Shown: positions 26,657 through 34,312 of the stretch, in pieces
Position numbering within the stretch: position 1 is the first letter of the stretch
How the letters are laid out: each line of letters opens with the position of its first letter
Assembly: GCF_025567385.1 (NCBI RefSeq)
Contig: NZ_JAOQJU010000014.1
Coordinates: forward strand, 1 to 64,000
Source of the DNA: Claveliimonas acetigenes
Lineage (GTDB): Bacteria; Bacillota; Clostridia; Lachnospirales; Lachnospiraceae
Length of the DNA stretch: 64,000 nt
Direction: 5' to 3'
The notes under the pieces: model-generated
What the model saw: the letters and a program-made list of their open reading frames with translations, nothing else
Databases searched by the model: none
Told to the model about the DNA's origin: nothing
Program-made: the position numbers and the translations under genes

Positions 26657-27429
26657 TGAAATACCTGTGCCTTGAATTATACAAACTGAAACGCAGAAAG
26701 GTTTTTCTGACCTTTGTGCTGATCCTCGGTGTGGAATTGCTCTTTGTATTTTCCAACTATGGAAACAATGAAAATTTCCTCGGTATGATTTCCGACCCCA
26801 ATGCACCGGCATGGGAGGATTTGATCGTTGGGCCAGCTACTATGAATGGGCTTTTTCTTCCCATTCTGGCAGCGGTTATTGCCAGCCGCATTTGCGATAT
26901 GGAACACCGGGGAAATACATGGAAGCTGTTGGAGTGCAACAATGAAAACCGCAAGGCAATTTGGTTCTGCAAGTTTACCGTAGTAGCCGTTCTCATGCTG
27001 GCGGCAATTCTCATTCAGGCTCTTGTGATTGTCGCCTACGGTAATGCTGTGGGGATTGTTGAGCCGCTGCCGGTAAAAACGCTGTGGGAATTTGTTTTGG
27101 GGACAGTAATGGTTACATTTGTGGTTGTAACTATTCAGGTGTTTTTCTCTCTTGTTTTTGCGAACCAGCTTGTCCCGATGTCTATTGGTATGATTGGCGC
27201 GTTGATTGGCTTTATTTCTACTTTGCTCCCCACAGGCATCCGCAATATCCTCATTTGGGGAAATTACGCAGAAATGATGGTGCTGGGGCAGGACACTTCT
27301 TCCGGCAATTTGCAATCCAGTGAACTTGTCGTTCGGAATATTGACTTTCTTCCGCTTACGATCCTCTTTATTGTTGGATTGATTGCCTTTGTCCTGTTTG
27401 AGAAGAAGTTTCAAAAATACGAGTATTAA
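26656..27429 (+). CDS. LanE-like ABC transporter permease (operon 1)
   Basis: 257 residues with six predicted membrane helices, e.g. VFLTFVLILGVELLFVFSNY, GLFLPILAAVIASRICDMEH, FTVVAVLMLAAILIQALVIV and ILFIVGLIAFVLFE. The start KYLCLELYKLKRRK and the motif CDMEHRGNTWKLLECNNENR are usual in LanE/LanG and BcrB-type ABC-2 permeases. It should pair with the second permease and the LanF-like ATPase. ATG 26656 overlaps the upstream stop; a GTG one codon earlier is possible. Confidence 0.85.
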   Translation: MKYLCLELYKLKRRKVFLTFVLILGVELLFVFSNYGNNENFLGMISDPNAPAWEDLIVGPATMNGLFLPILAAVIASRICDMEHRGNTWKLLECNNENRKAIWFCKFTVVAVLMLAAILIQALVIVAYGNAVGIVEPLPVKTLWEFVLGTVMVTFVVVTIQVFFSLVFANQLVPMSIGMIGALIGFISTLLPTGIRNILIWGNYAEMMVLGQDTSSGNLQSSELVVRNIDFLPLTILFIVGLIAFVLFEKKFQKYEY

Positions 27430-27442
27430 AGGAGGGATTGTA

Positions 27443-28186
27443 ATGCTTATCAATGCAATTCGGGCGGAAAATCTGAAAAGCCGCCATTCTAATATGTGGG
27501 TAGCAGTTCTCATTCTGCCACTTTTGACCGCCGCCATTGGTGCAATCATTTATGGCATCAATGCTTCGGCCAATTTGTACGACGGCGCAGTATGGCAGCA
27601 GCTTTGGCTTCAAACAGGGCTGTTCTATGGGTATTTTTTCTTTCCAATCCTGATTGCCATTTGTGCGTCCTATTTGTGGCGGCTGGAACACACAAATCAC
27701 AACTGGAACAGCCTTATGACAACGCCGGTTTCCCGGCCAACCATTTTCATTGCGAAGCTGGTTGTGCTGACAAAATCTATTCTGACCGCACAGGTTCTTT
27801 TGATGGTGTTTATCATTATCGTAGGAAAGGTTGTGTTTCGGTTTGAACAGCCCATCCCTATCAATATGCTATGGTGGCTGTTTATGGGCTGGTTTTCAGC
27901 TTTAAGCGTTGGTGCTGTTCAGCTTTACTTGTCCATGCGGATCAGGAGCTTTGCGGTGCCGGTAGGTTTGGCGGTTTGCCTTAGTATCGGCGGTCTGGCT
28001 TTCCATATTGCTGGTTTAAGTGAGATGTTCCCTTATTCGCAAATTATTCTCGGTCTATCGTCACAGGACGAAGTGTTGCCCATTGACAGCATAATGACTT
28101 TGGTTCCAATGGTTCTTGTTTACACGGTATTATTTGTGATTTTGGCTACTAATCATCTGAAAAAGGCAGATGTTGTAGCCGGATAA
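27443..28186 (+). CDS. LanG-like ABC transporter permease (operon 1)
   Basis: 247 residues, six membrane helices. MLINAIRAENLKSRHSNMWV at the start, CASYLWRLEHTNHNWNSLMT after the second helix and the last helix LVYTVLFVILATNHLKKADV are typical LanG features (the cytoplasmic loop with Glu-His before the Asn-Trp). Starts at ATG 27443 behind GGAGGGATTGTA, 13 bases after the first permease gene. Together the three proteins form a lantibiotic or antimicrobial-peptide self-protection type exporter; the substrate is not readable from sequence. Confidence 0.85.
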   Translation: MLINAIRAENLKSRHSNMWVAVLILPLLTAAIGAIIYGINASANLYDGAVWQQLWLQTGLFYGYFFFPILIAICASYLWRLEHTNHNWNSLMTTPVSRPTIFIAKLVVLTKSILTAQVLLMVFIIIVGKVVFRFEQPIPINMLWWLFMGWFSALSVGAVQLYLSMRIRSFAVPVGLAVCLSIGGLAFHIAGLSEMFPYSQIILGLSSQDEVLPIDSIMTLVPMVLVYTVLFVILATNHLKKADVVAG

Positions 28187-28196
28187 AGGAGAAAAA

Positions 28197-28478
28197 ATGA
28201 AAGCAGAAAATTTAGGAAGATTATCTTTGTTGGTAAGCGTACTCCCATTGACCCTGTTTATCATCCGGCACTTGAAAATCGGCATGGAAGCGCCGTGGGT
28301 TTATATCATCTTTGCAGTGTACGCGCTTTTGATTATTGCGGGCTTTGTATTCGCAATCTGGCTGGTGAAAAACAAAAGGACACGGACGGCCACATCTAAA
28401 GCGGCATTAACGCTTAGTTCTCTGTATGTTGCGTTTTTCAGCTTCTTTATTTACCTAACAGTAGCAGCCAGAATTTGA
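28197..28478 (+). CDS. Small membrane protein of LanFEG operon 1
   Basis: 93 residues with three membrane helices (LSLLVSVLPLTLFIIRHLKI, VYIIFAVYALLIIAGFVFAI, LSSLYVAFFSFFIYLTVAA) and a basic loop between the second and third (KNKRTRTATSK). AAAGGAG stands seven bases before the ATG, 10 bases after the LanG-like gene, so it belongs to the same transcript. Similar small proteins follow LanFEG operons in Clostridia; whether it is a transporter subunit or an immunity helper is not known. Confidence 0.7.
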   Translation: MKAENLGRLSLLVSVLPLTLFIIRHLKIGMEAPWVYIIFAVYALLIIAGFVFAIWLVKNKRTRTATSKAALTLSSLYVAFFSFFIYLTVAARI

Positions 28479-28482
28479 CCTA

Positions 28483-28620
28483 ATGGAAGCTGATTATAGC
28501 AGCAAACTTATTTCAGATAGCGAAAACCTGCCAGATGACGGCAAAAGGAAAAAGCCGTTGCATAACAAACACATTCAAATCACTTATGGGACAGAAATTT
28601 TGAATAAAAAATGGAGGTGA
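28483..28620 (+). CDS. Possible 45-residue peptide
   Basis: An open frame MEADYSSKLISDSENLPDDG... ending LNKKWR, acidic first and basic later, lies between the small membrane protein and the winged-helix gene. There is no convincing ribosome site, and the end overlaps the GGAGG in front of the duplicated segment. It may be real, a remnant of a longer gene, or chance. Confidence 0.25.
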   Translation: MEADYSSKLISDSENLPDDGKRKKPLHNKHIQITYGTEILNKKWR

Positions 28621-28624
28621 TGAT

Positions 28625-29115
28625 GTGATGGGACATTAGCTGTTTTTGATATAGAAGAATCCGGAAAACAGATTGGCGAAAAGTTATTTCTGCTTCTTAA
28701 CGAGGAACAAAAGAATGCTCTAATGCAATATATTTTGGAACAAGGAGTCTGTCATGGAACGGTATTCAATTCCTGTCACACTTCCTTTGCTGCAAAGAAG
28801 AATCCTCTAACAGAAATACAGGAAGGCGAGCTTTATCTATGCCTGGAGCACCGCACTGTCAGGGTTCGCGAACGGATTATCAACCTGACAAGTAAGGAGT
28901 TTGATATACTGGCATTACTCATTGCCAATCCCAAACGTGTTTTTACTTACGAACTGATTACCGATTTGGTTTGGAAAGAGGATTGTGATTTCTATTCGAG
29001 AAAAGCCATTCATAATCATATAAGTAAGTTGCGTAAGAAATTGCGCTTTGAACCAGATCTTCCAAACTATATTGAGAGTGTCGCCGGAATCGGCTATAAA
29101 TTTGAACATTTGTAA
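28625..29115 (+). repeat. Direct repeat, copy 1 of 2 (491 bp)
   Basis: This segment is nearly identical to 33671-34161: same length, only scattered substitutions, many of them silent. It begins GTGATGGGACATTAGCTG and ends at the stop of the winged-helix gene. The two copies flank the second transporter module (29116-33670), so recombination between them would delete that module. Confidence 0.9.
28723..29115 (+). CDS. Lone winged-helix DNA-binding protein, copy 1
   Basis: From ~residue 40 to the end stands a complete OmpR/PhoB winged helix (IINLTSKEFDILALLIANPK, VFTYELITDLVWKED, AIHNHISKLRKKLRFEPDLP, ESVAGIGYKFEHL) with no receiver domain in front. Protein-like sequence in the same frame reaches back to ~28640 (LAVFDIEESGKQIGEKLFLL) but without an ATG, GTG or TTG; just before it stands ATG GGA CAT TAG in another frame. 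So the start is uncertain: ATG 28723 has no ribosome site. Either a start-codon oddity, a frameshift or a decayed gene. Follows LanFEG operon 1, probably as a regulator. Confidence 0.6.
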   Translation: MQYILEQGVCHGTVFNSCHTSFAAKKNPLTEIQEGELYLCLEHRTVRVRERIINLTSKEFDILALLIANPKRVFTYELITDLVWKEDCDFYSRKAIHNHISKLRKKLRFEPDLPNYIESVAGIGYKFEHL

Positions 29116-29118
29116 GCT

Positions 29119-29145
29119 AAAGCCACGAGATTTTCTTGTGGCTTT
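29119..29145 (+). terminator. Terminator after winged-helix copy 1
   Basis: AAAGCCACGAGA and TCTTGTGGCTTT pair over 12 positions with one G-T pair and a three-base loop, four bases after the stop codon. The T tract is part of the stem end. Confidence 0.65.
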
Positions 29146-29181
29146 AATTAACATCCACTTCCAAACGCTTAATATTGAAGG

Positions 29182-29210
29182 TTGTATTGTTCGAGCTAAA
29201 GAACTATAAT
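29182..29210 (+). promoter_or_regulatory. Promoter of the second regulator operon
   Basis: TTGTAT (29182-29187), 17 bases, TATAAT (29205-29210). It lies 21 bases before the start codon of the helix-turn-helix gene. GTTC...GAAC within the spacer could be an operator half-site pair. Confidence 0.6.
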
Positions 29211-29230
29211 AGATTCTATGGAGGTGCGAT

Positions 29231-29419
29231 ATGGAATATATGACACTAAAAGAGGCCGCCGAAAAATGGGGTGTGACGCCTCGTAGGGTAAATTATTATT
29301 GTGCTGGTGAACGTATCTCTGGAGCAGTAAAGATGGCCGGTATTTGGCTGATTCCCAAAACTGCAGAAAAGCCGATTGATGGTCGGACAAAACAAGGGAG
29401 AGAATTGCGCCATGAATAA
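29231..29419 (+). CDS. Small excisionase/MerR-like helix-turn-helix protein
   Basis: 62 residues: MEYMTLKEAAEKWGVTPRRV then NYYCAGERISGAVKMAGIWL and IPKTAEKP. This is the compact winged helix-turn-helix of excisionase/MerR-type DNA-binding proteins, where the helix AAEKWGVTPRRV recognises DNA and GAVKMAGIWLIP is the wing. GGAGGTGCGAT precedes ATG 29231. It overlaps the response regulator gene by eight bases, so it probably belongs to the control of LanFEG operon 2 rather than to excision. Confidence 0.8.
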   Translation: MEYMTLKEAAEKWGVTPRRVNYYCAGERISGAVKMAGIWLIPKTAEKPIDGRTKQGRELRHE

Positions 29420-30104
29420 AATTTTGATTATAGATGATGACAGAGAACTATGCGCTTTGATTAAACGCAGCGTACAATCGGAACATATAGAAGCCGATTT
29501 TTGTAATACCGGAAAAGAGGGATTGCAGAAATTAAAAGAACAGGAATACCAGCTTGTAGTGCTGGATGTAATGATGCCTGGTATGGATGGCTTTGAAACG
29601 CTGGAAGAAATCCGCAAAGAGAACAGCCTGCCGATTTTGATGTTCACATCCAAAAATGACAGTGCTTCTAAAGTGCGGGGGTTACGGGCCGGAGCGGACG
29701 ATTATCTGACAAAGCCGTTTGACATGGACGAACTGATTGCCCGTATTGCGTCCCTCATTCGCCGCTACACTCGCTTTAATCAGCAAGCTGGAACTATGCA
29801 AAAGCTGGATTTTGACGGATTGCAGATTGACCTTGAAAATCGTTCCATTACTACGGGAAACGGCACTTTTGAGCTTCCTCCAAAGGAATTTGATCTGCTC
29901 TTGTACTGTGCAAAACATCAAGGGAAAATTTTGACAAAACAGCAAATTTATGAGGAAGTATGGGGCGAAGAATATTTCTACGATGACAGTAACATTATGG
30001 CGATTATCAGTCGGCTTCGTAAAAAATTAGAAGTCAATCCTTCCAGTCCAAAGTATATCCAAACGGTTAAAGGGATTGGCTACCGCTTTAATAAGGAGGT
30101 GTAG
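29412..30104 (+). CDS. OmpR-family response regulator (operon 2)
   Basis: 230 residues. Receiver: KILIIDDDRELCALIKRSVQ, phospho-acceptor in LVVLDVMMPGMDGF, conserved Lys in DYLTKPF. Winged helix: ELPPKEFDLLLYCAKHQGKI, QQIYEEVWGEEYFYDDSNIM, VKGIGYRFNKEV. ATG 29412 lies within the end of the preceding gene and follows GGGAGAGAATTGCGCC. It is followed by its kinase gene five bases downstream. Likely target: the CAAGGT repeats at 31083-31121, and perhaps those at 25671-25709. Confidence 0.92.
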   Translation: MNKILIIDDDRELCALIKRSVQSEHIEADFCNTGKEGLQKLKEQEYQLVVLDVMMPGMDGFETLEEIRKENSLPILMFTSKNDSASKVRGLRAGADDYLTKPFDMDELIARIASLIRRYTRFNQQAGTMQKLDFDGLQIDLENRSITTGNGTFELPPKEFDLLLYCAKHQGKILTKQQIYEEVWGEEYFYDDSNIMAIISRLRKKLEVNPSSPKYIQTVKGIGYRFNKEV

Positions 30105-30109
30105 CCGGT

Positions 30110-31027
30110 ATGGAGATTATCGTTTTCTTGTCCATTGTGATTGCTGTTGTGGCTGTACTGACATCCATTGTTCTCGTTCGGCGCGTAAAAAAGCAAATAG
30201 CAGAAATGACCGACGCTCTGGTTGATGTGAAAAATGGAAATGGCAATCGGCGTATTTTGTCTGCAACAAATGAACTGGTATCCCCTCTTGCCTATGAAAT
30301 CAATGAGATTGTTGTGTCCTATGAAAGCAGACTTTCGATTGTCCGGCAGACAGAGGAAATCAACCGCCAGCTTATGACGAGCCTTTCCCACGATGTTCGG
30401 ACACCCCTTACAACCCTCATCGGGTATCTTGACGCTGCATATAAAGGGCTTGTTACAGGGAAAGACCGGGATGATTATATCGAAATTGCCCGCCGGAAAG
30501 CTCATGATTTGAAAGAATATATTGATGTACTCTTTGACTGGTTCAAGTTAAATTCCGACGAGTTTGCTTTGGAAATCCAGAGCGTTGAAGCCGCAGAGTT
30601 GACAAGAAATATCCTGATCGACTGGATACCGATTTTTGAAGATAAGCAAGTCGATTATGACATTGATATTCCCGAACAGCCTGTCCGGGTAAGATTGGAT
30701 ACGGACAGCTATATGAGGATTATCAATAATCTCATTCAAAATGTAATCGCTCACAGCCATGCGGACAAAATTAAAATTTCCCTGTCAAAGCAGGGAAATA
30801 ACTTGAGGCTGCTGTTGGCAGATAATGGTGTAGGAATTGAGAAAGAAGATTTGAAACACATTTTTGAACGGCTTTATAAGTGTGATAAAGGTCGGTCTGA
30901 AAAAGGAAGCGGTCTTGGTCTTTCTATTGTCCATCAGCTTGTAGAAAAGATGGGTGGAAACATAACAGTTGAAAGTTTGCTGGGAAAAGGAACGGAATTT
31001 ATGTTGCTTTTTCCTTTGGAGATTTAA
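30110..31027 (+). CDS. Sensor histidine kinase with one membrane helix (operon 2)
   Basis: 305 residues. One N-terminal membrane helix (IIVFLSIVIAVVAVLTSIVL) and no extracellular domain, then a HAMP-like linker, H-box TSLSHDVRTPLTTLIGYLD, N-box INNLIQNVIAHSHA, G1 LADNGVGIEKED and G2 GSGLGLSIVHQLVEKMGG. Without a sensor domain it should need a partner, as do BceS-type kinases that are switched on by their ABC transporter. The transporter operon begins 135 bases downstream. A terminator follows the stop. Confidence 0.9.
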   Translation: MEIIVFLSIVIAVVAVLTSIVLVRRVKKQIAEMTDALVDVKNGNGNRRILSATNELVSPLAYEINEIVVSYESRLSIVRQTEEINRQLMTSLSHDVRTPLTTLIGYLDAAYKGLVTGKDRDDYIEIARRKAHDLKEYIDVLFDWFKLNSDEFALEIQSVEAAELTRNILIDWIPIFEDKQVDYDIDIPEQPVRVRLDTDSYMRIINNLIQNVIAHSHADKIKISLSKQGNNLRLLLADNGVGIEKEDLKHIFERLYKCDKGRSEKGSGLGLSIVHQLVEKMGGNITVESLLGKGTEFMLLFPLEI

Positions 31028-31030
31028 GCG

Positions 31031-31060
31031 GGTTCCCGTCTTTATGGCGGGAACCTTTGT
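31031..31060 (+). terminator. Terminator between kinase and LanFEG operon 2
   Basis: GGTTCCCG (31031-31038) and CGGGAACC (31048-31055) form a perfect 8-bp stem, followed by TTTGTCATTTT. It isolates the regulator transcript from the regulated transporter promoter 25 bases further on. Confidence 0.7.
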
Positions 31061-31082
31061 CATTTTGCCAGATTTCAAATTG

Positions 31083-31135
31083 CAAGGTTAATGCAAGGTT
31101 GCGGCAAGGTTAATGCAAGGTTGGCATGATAGAAT
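31083..31135 (+). promoter_or_regulatory. Response-regulator operator and promoter of LanFEG operon 2
   Basis: CAAGGT stands at 31083, 31094, 31105 and 31116, four perfect copies at exactly 11-bp steps within repeats of GCAAGGTTAAT/GCG. Eight bases after the last copy is TAGAAT (31130-31135) as -10. The distance from last repeat to -10 equals that at 25704-25718. This is strong evidence for a shared activator-type operator. Confidence 0.8.
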
Positions 31136-31161
31136 ACCTTACAGAACAGGAGGTTTTGAAT

Positions 31162-32088
31162 ATGGACACAAATTACATCATTGAAACGAAAAATCTGACG
31201 AAGCAATACGGTTCACAAAAGAGTGTGGCTGACTTAAATATCCATGTGAAGCGTGGGAGAATTTATGGTCTGCTGGGCAGAAACGGAGCCGGAAAAACTA
31301 CTACCATGAAGATGCTGTTGGGCTTAACGAAGCCGACTTCCGGGGAGGTCAAAATCTGGGGAAAGCCCTTGCAGGGGAATGAAAAGAAATTGCTGCCCCG
31401 TATCGGAAGCCTGATTGAATCCCCCGGTTTTTATCCAAATCTGACCGGCACAGAGAACTTGCGTATCTTTGCTACTCTGCGGGGCGTACCAAACAATCAT
31501 GCCATCAAAGACGCTCTGGATTTGGTAGGACTGCCCTACAAAGATAAAAAGCTCTTTTCACAGTATTCTCTTGGTATGAAGCAGCGGCTTGCCATCGCCC
31601 TTGCCGTTATGCACGACCCAGAGCTTTTGATTTTGGATGAGCCGATCAACGGGCTTGATCCCATCGGCATTGCAGAAGTACGCTCCTTTATTCGGGAGCT
31701 TTGCGACGCAAGAGGAAAAACCATTTTGATTTCCAGTCACATTCTTTCGGAGATTTCCTTGCTGGCTGACGATATTGGAATTATCGACCACGGAGCATTG
31801 CTGGAAGAAGAAAGCCTTGCTGAGCTGGAGCAAAAAAGCAGTAAGCATATCCGATTTACACTCTCTGATACTGCACAGGCGGCAAGAATTTTGGAACGCA
31901 ATTTCCATGAAAATCATTTCTCTATACAGGACGACCACAATCTGCGTCTGCACAACCTTGATCTGCCTGTGGGGAAAATTGTAACTGCCTTTGTAGAAAA
32001 CGGATTGGAGGTATCGGAGGCGCATACCTGTGAAGAAAGTCTTGAAGATTACTTCAAGCGTGTGACGGGAGGCGAGGGAATTGCTTAA
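31162..32088 (+). CDS. LanF-like ABC transporter ATPase (operon 2)
   Basis: 308 residues. Walker A GLLGRNGAGKTTTMKMLLGL, signature YSLGMKQRLAIALAVMHDPE, Walker B LLILDEPINGLDPIG, H-loop LISSHILSEISLLADDIGI. Close in layout to the ATPase of operon 1 but clearly diverged. GRNGAGKTT and DEPINGLDP are both common in bacitracin/lantibiotic export ATPases. ATG 31162 is eight bases from AGGAGG; upstream in-frame codons lie in the operator region. The base composition is richer in G and C than in the two permease genes that follow. Confidence 0.9.
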   Translation: MDTNYIIETKNLTKQYGSQKSVADLNIHVKRGRIYGLLGRNGAGKTTTMKMLLGLTKPTSGEVKIWGKPLQGNEKKLLPRIGSLIESPGFYPNLTGTENLRIFATLRGVPNNHAIKDALDLVGLPYKDKKLFSQYSLGMKQRLAIALAVMHDPELLILDEPINGLDPIGIAEVRSFIRELCDARGKTILISSHILSEISLLADDIGIIDHGALLEEESLAELEQKSSKHIRFTLSDTAQAARILERNFHENHFSIQDDHNLRLHNLDLPVGKIVTAFVENGLEVSEAHTCEESLEDYFKRVTGGEGIA

Positions 32089-32890
32089 ACTGATTAAATG
32101 CGAATTTTGGAAATTAAAGCGGAAAAGATTATTATACGCACTGATGTCATTATCGTTATTTTTTCCGTTGATTTTGGCATATATGGCAAAGGCGGGAACA
32201 GGTGCAGATACAACGGAACATTATCTTCAAACCCGATTTGATTATGTTTATACAATGATGTTGGGATATGGATTGGTTTTTTTGCTTCCATGTCTAATTG
32301 GTATCATTGCCGCTATTTTGTTTTTTATAGAAAGAGATTGCGATACTTCCAAAAACCTTAGAACAATTCCTGTTACAAATACACAACTCATTATGGCAAA
32401 AATTTCTATGCTCTTTATTTTTAGCATTGCGTTTTGTCTGACAAGCACATTATCTGTTGCGTTGTTTTGTAAACTGTTTCATGTAGGAATGGTTTATGGT
32501 ATGACTTATAAGATATTTATGAGCCTTATTTTTGGAGTTCTTATCGTAGCAGCTTCTTTGCCGATTGTATTTTTAATTATTTGTTTTAACAAAAGTTTTT
32601 TGCTTTCTATCCTGCTTGCGTTTTTTTATTCTATTTTTAACTGGGGCATACTAGGGACAGTTGGAACATCTATAAGTGCTGCAAAAATTGCTTTCTTAAA
32701 TTCTTTCCCAGTTATATGTGTTATGAACTGGACAAGCGGCTTAATGATGGATCATTTGCAAAAAGACAATCTTTTGCCGGAAGCCTATGCGATTGTACCA
32801 ACCACTTGCCATACAATTTTTATTCTGGCAATTACTGTTACACTTTCATTGTGGTTGATCATTCGCTTTTATAAAAAATGGACGAGGTAA
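32081..32890 (+). CDS. LanE-like ABC transporter permease (operon 2)
   Basis: 269 residues, six membrane helices (LLYALMSLSLFFPLILAYMA, YGLVFLLPCLIGIIAAILFF, ISMLFIFSIAFCLTSTLSVA, IFMSLIFGVLIVAASLPIVF and two more). Starts at TTG 32081 behind GGGAGGCGAGGGAA, overlapping the ATPase stop by eight bases. IERDCDTSKNLRTIPVTNTQ after helix 2 is the usual cytoplasmic loop of ABC-2 antimicrobial-peptide permeases. The DNA is much more AT-rich than the ATPase gene. Confidence 0.85.
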   Translation: MLKLIKCEFWKLKRKRLLYALMSLSLFFPLILAYMAKAGTGADTTEHYLQTRFDYVYTMMLGYGLVFLLPCLIGIIAAILFFIERDCDTSKNLRTIPVTNTQLIMAKISMLFIFSIAFCLTSTLSVALFCKLFHVGMVYGMTYKIFMSLIFGVLIVAASLPIVFLIICFNKSFLLSILLAFFYSIFNWGILGTVGTSISAAKIAFLNSFPVICVMNWTSGLMMDHLQKDNLLPEAYAIVPTTCHTIFILAITVTLSLWLIIRFYKKWTR

Positions 32891-32895
32891 AAGAT

Positions 32896-33669
32896 ATGGG
32901 AAATATAATAAAAACTGAATTTTTAAAACTAAAACGCTATTCCGTAATAAAAGCCGGAATTATTATGACAGTGCTTTCGCCGCTGCTGTCACTGTTTTAT
33001 TCCACAGCCAACAGTGGACAGACATGGACATTTGACTATTTTATGCAGCAAGTTATGATTAGTAACTGTACCTTGTTTTTTCCGATTATCATTGCACTGA
33101 TAGCAGGTTATATTATAACAAGGGAATATACAGACGATACGATGAAGAATATATCAACAATTCCTATCCCATATAAACAGTTGCTTTCTGGAAAACTACT
33201 TGTTCTATTGTTGTTGACAATCATCTTTAGCCTTATAGGTTGTGTGATAGCATTAGTAATTAACATTATTGCCGGATTTCCGGGAGCGCATTTTGGCAAT
33301 CTGTTTAATATGTTTATTCGTGTTACTGGGGCGAATATAGGGATCTATATTTCAGTCTTGCCGATTATTTTGCTATTTTGTTGTTCGGCAAATAATTTTT
33401 TGGGTGGGGTTGCACTAGCTTTTGTGTATGGATATTTCGGAACTTTTGAAGGAACACTGTTAAATTATTATCCGATTAAAGCAAGCATGATTTTAGTAGA
33501 CCCTACTTGTGGTGCGGAATATGGTTATACTTATCACATTTTTCCTGCCCTGATCACAATAGCTTTGACTTTTTTAATTTCTATCATTATTCTTGCAAAC
33601 AAAAAGAAAGCACCCGGTACATTGACTGTCACTAAAAAGAAAAAAGTAGTTAGAAAAAAGGGATGGTGA
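32896..33669 (+). CDS. LanG-like ABC transporter permease (operon 2)
   Basis: 257 residues with six membrane helices; IIKTEFLKLKRYSVIKAGII at the start, then ITREYTDDTMKNISTIPIPY (the loop after helix 2 with the Glu-Tyr-Thr-Asp pattern of ABC-2 permeases of this group) and a final helix FPALITIALTFLISIIILAN followed by a basic tail (KKKAPGTLTVTKKKKVVRKK). ATG 32896 has a weak GAGG-containing site. Also AT-rich. The stop lies just before the second copy of the winged-helix segment. Confidence 0.85.
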   Translation: MGNIIKTEFLKLKRYSVIKAGIIMTVLSPLLSLFYSTANSGQTWTFDYFMQQVMISNCTLFFPIIIALIAGYIITREYTDDTMKNISTIPIPYKQLLSGKLLVLLLLTIIFSLIGCVIALVINIIAGFPGAHFGNLFNMFIRVTGANIGIYISVLPIILLFCCSANNFLGGVALAFVYGYFGTFEGTLLNYYPIKASMILVDPTCGAEYGYTYHIFPALITIALTFLISIIILANKKKAPGTLTVTKKKKVVRKKGW

Positions 33670-33670
33670 C

Positions 33671-34161
33671 GTGATGGGACATTAGCTGTTTTTGATATAG
33701 AAGAATCCGGCAAACAGATTGGCGAAAAGTTATTTCTGCTTCTTAACGAGGAACAAAAGAATGCTCTAATGCAATATATTTTGGAGCAAGGAGTCTGTCA
33801 TGGAACAGTATTCAATTCCTGTCACACTTCTTCCGCAGCAGAGAAAAATCCTCTGACAGAAATACAAGAAGGCGAGCTTTATCTATGCCTGGAACACCGT
33901 ACTGTCAGGGTTCGTGAACGGATTATCAACCTGACAAGTAAGGAGTTTGATATACTGGCATTACTCATTGCCAATCCCAAACGTGTTTTTACTTACGAAC
34001 TGATTACCGATTTGGTTTGGAAAGAGGATTGTGATTTCTATTCGAGAAAAGCGATTCATAATCATATAAGTAAGTTGCGTAAGAAATTGCGCTTTGAACC
34101 GGATCTTCCAAACTATATTGAGAGTGTCGCCGGGATCGGCTATAAATTTGAACATCTATAA
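33671..34161 (+). repeat. Direct repeat, copy 2 of 2 (491 bp)
   Basis: Second copy of the segment at 28625-29115, same orientation, same length and nearly identical. It too keeps ATG GGA CAT TAG at its start, so that feature predates or survived the duplication. Confidence 0.9.
33769..34161 (+). CDS. Lone winged-helix DNA-binding protein, copy 2
   Basis: 130 residues from ATG 33769, differing from copy 1 at only a few positions (e.g. HTSSAAEKN for HTSFAAKKN). Winged helix complete: INLTSKEFDILALLIANPKR, KAIHNHISKLRKKLRFEPDL, GIGYKFEHL. As in copy 1, homologous frame extends upstream to ~33686 with no start codon. That the recognition helix and frame stayed intact in both copies suggests they still make protein. 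Followed by a strong terminator. Confidence 0.6.
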   Translation: MQYILEQGVCHGTVFNSCHTSSAAEKNPLTEIQEGELYLCLEHRTVRVRERIINLTSKEFDILALLIANPKRVFTYELITDLVWKEDCDFYSRKAIHNHISKLRKKLRFEPDLPNYIESVAGIGYKFEHL

Positions 34162-34165
34162 CATG

Positions 34166-34206
34166 AGCCCACAAGGTGTTGTTTTCCCTTGTGGGCTTGC
34201 TTTTTG
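34166..34206 (+). terminator. Terminator after winged-helix copy 2
   Basis: AGCCCACAAGG (34166-34176) and CCTTGTGGGCT (34187-34197) form a perfect 11-bp stem; TTTTT follows at 34201-34205. It ends the second cargo operon. Confidence 0.9.
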
Positions 34207-34312
34207 TAGCATATATTCTAAGAGCAGAATATGTAGAAAATTGCGAATATAAAGAGTAAAAAGCGAATGTCTGCGGACTGATACAGGAAACATAAACGAT
34301 ATAATTTTCTCC

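Noticed and set aside
29231..29419. Excisionase (Xis) of ICE1
   Set aside because: The fold would fit, but the gene overlaps a response regulator gene and lies 6 kb from the serine recombinases, so a regulatory role is more likely.
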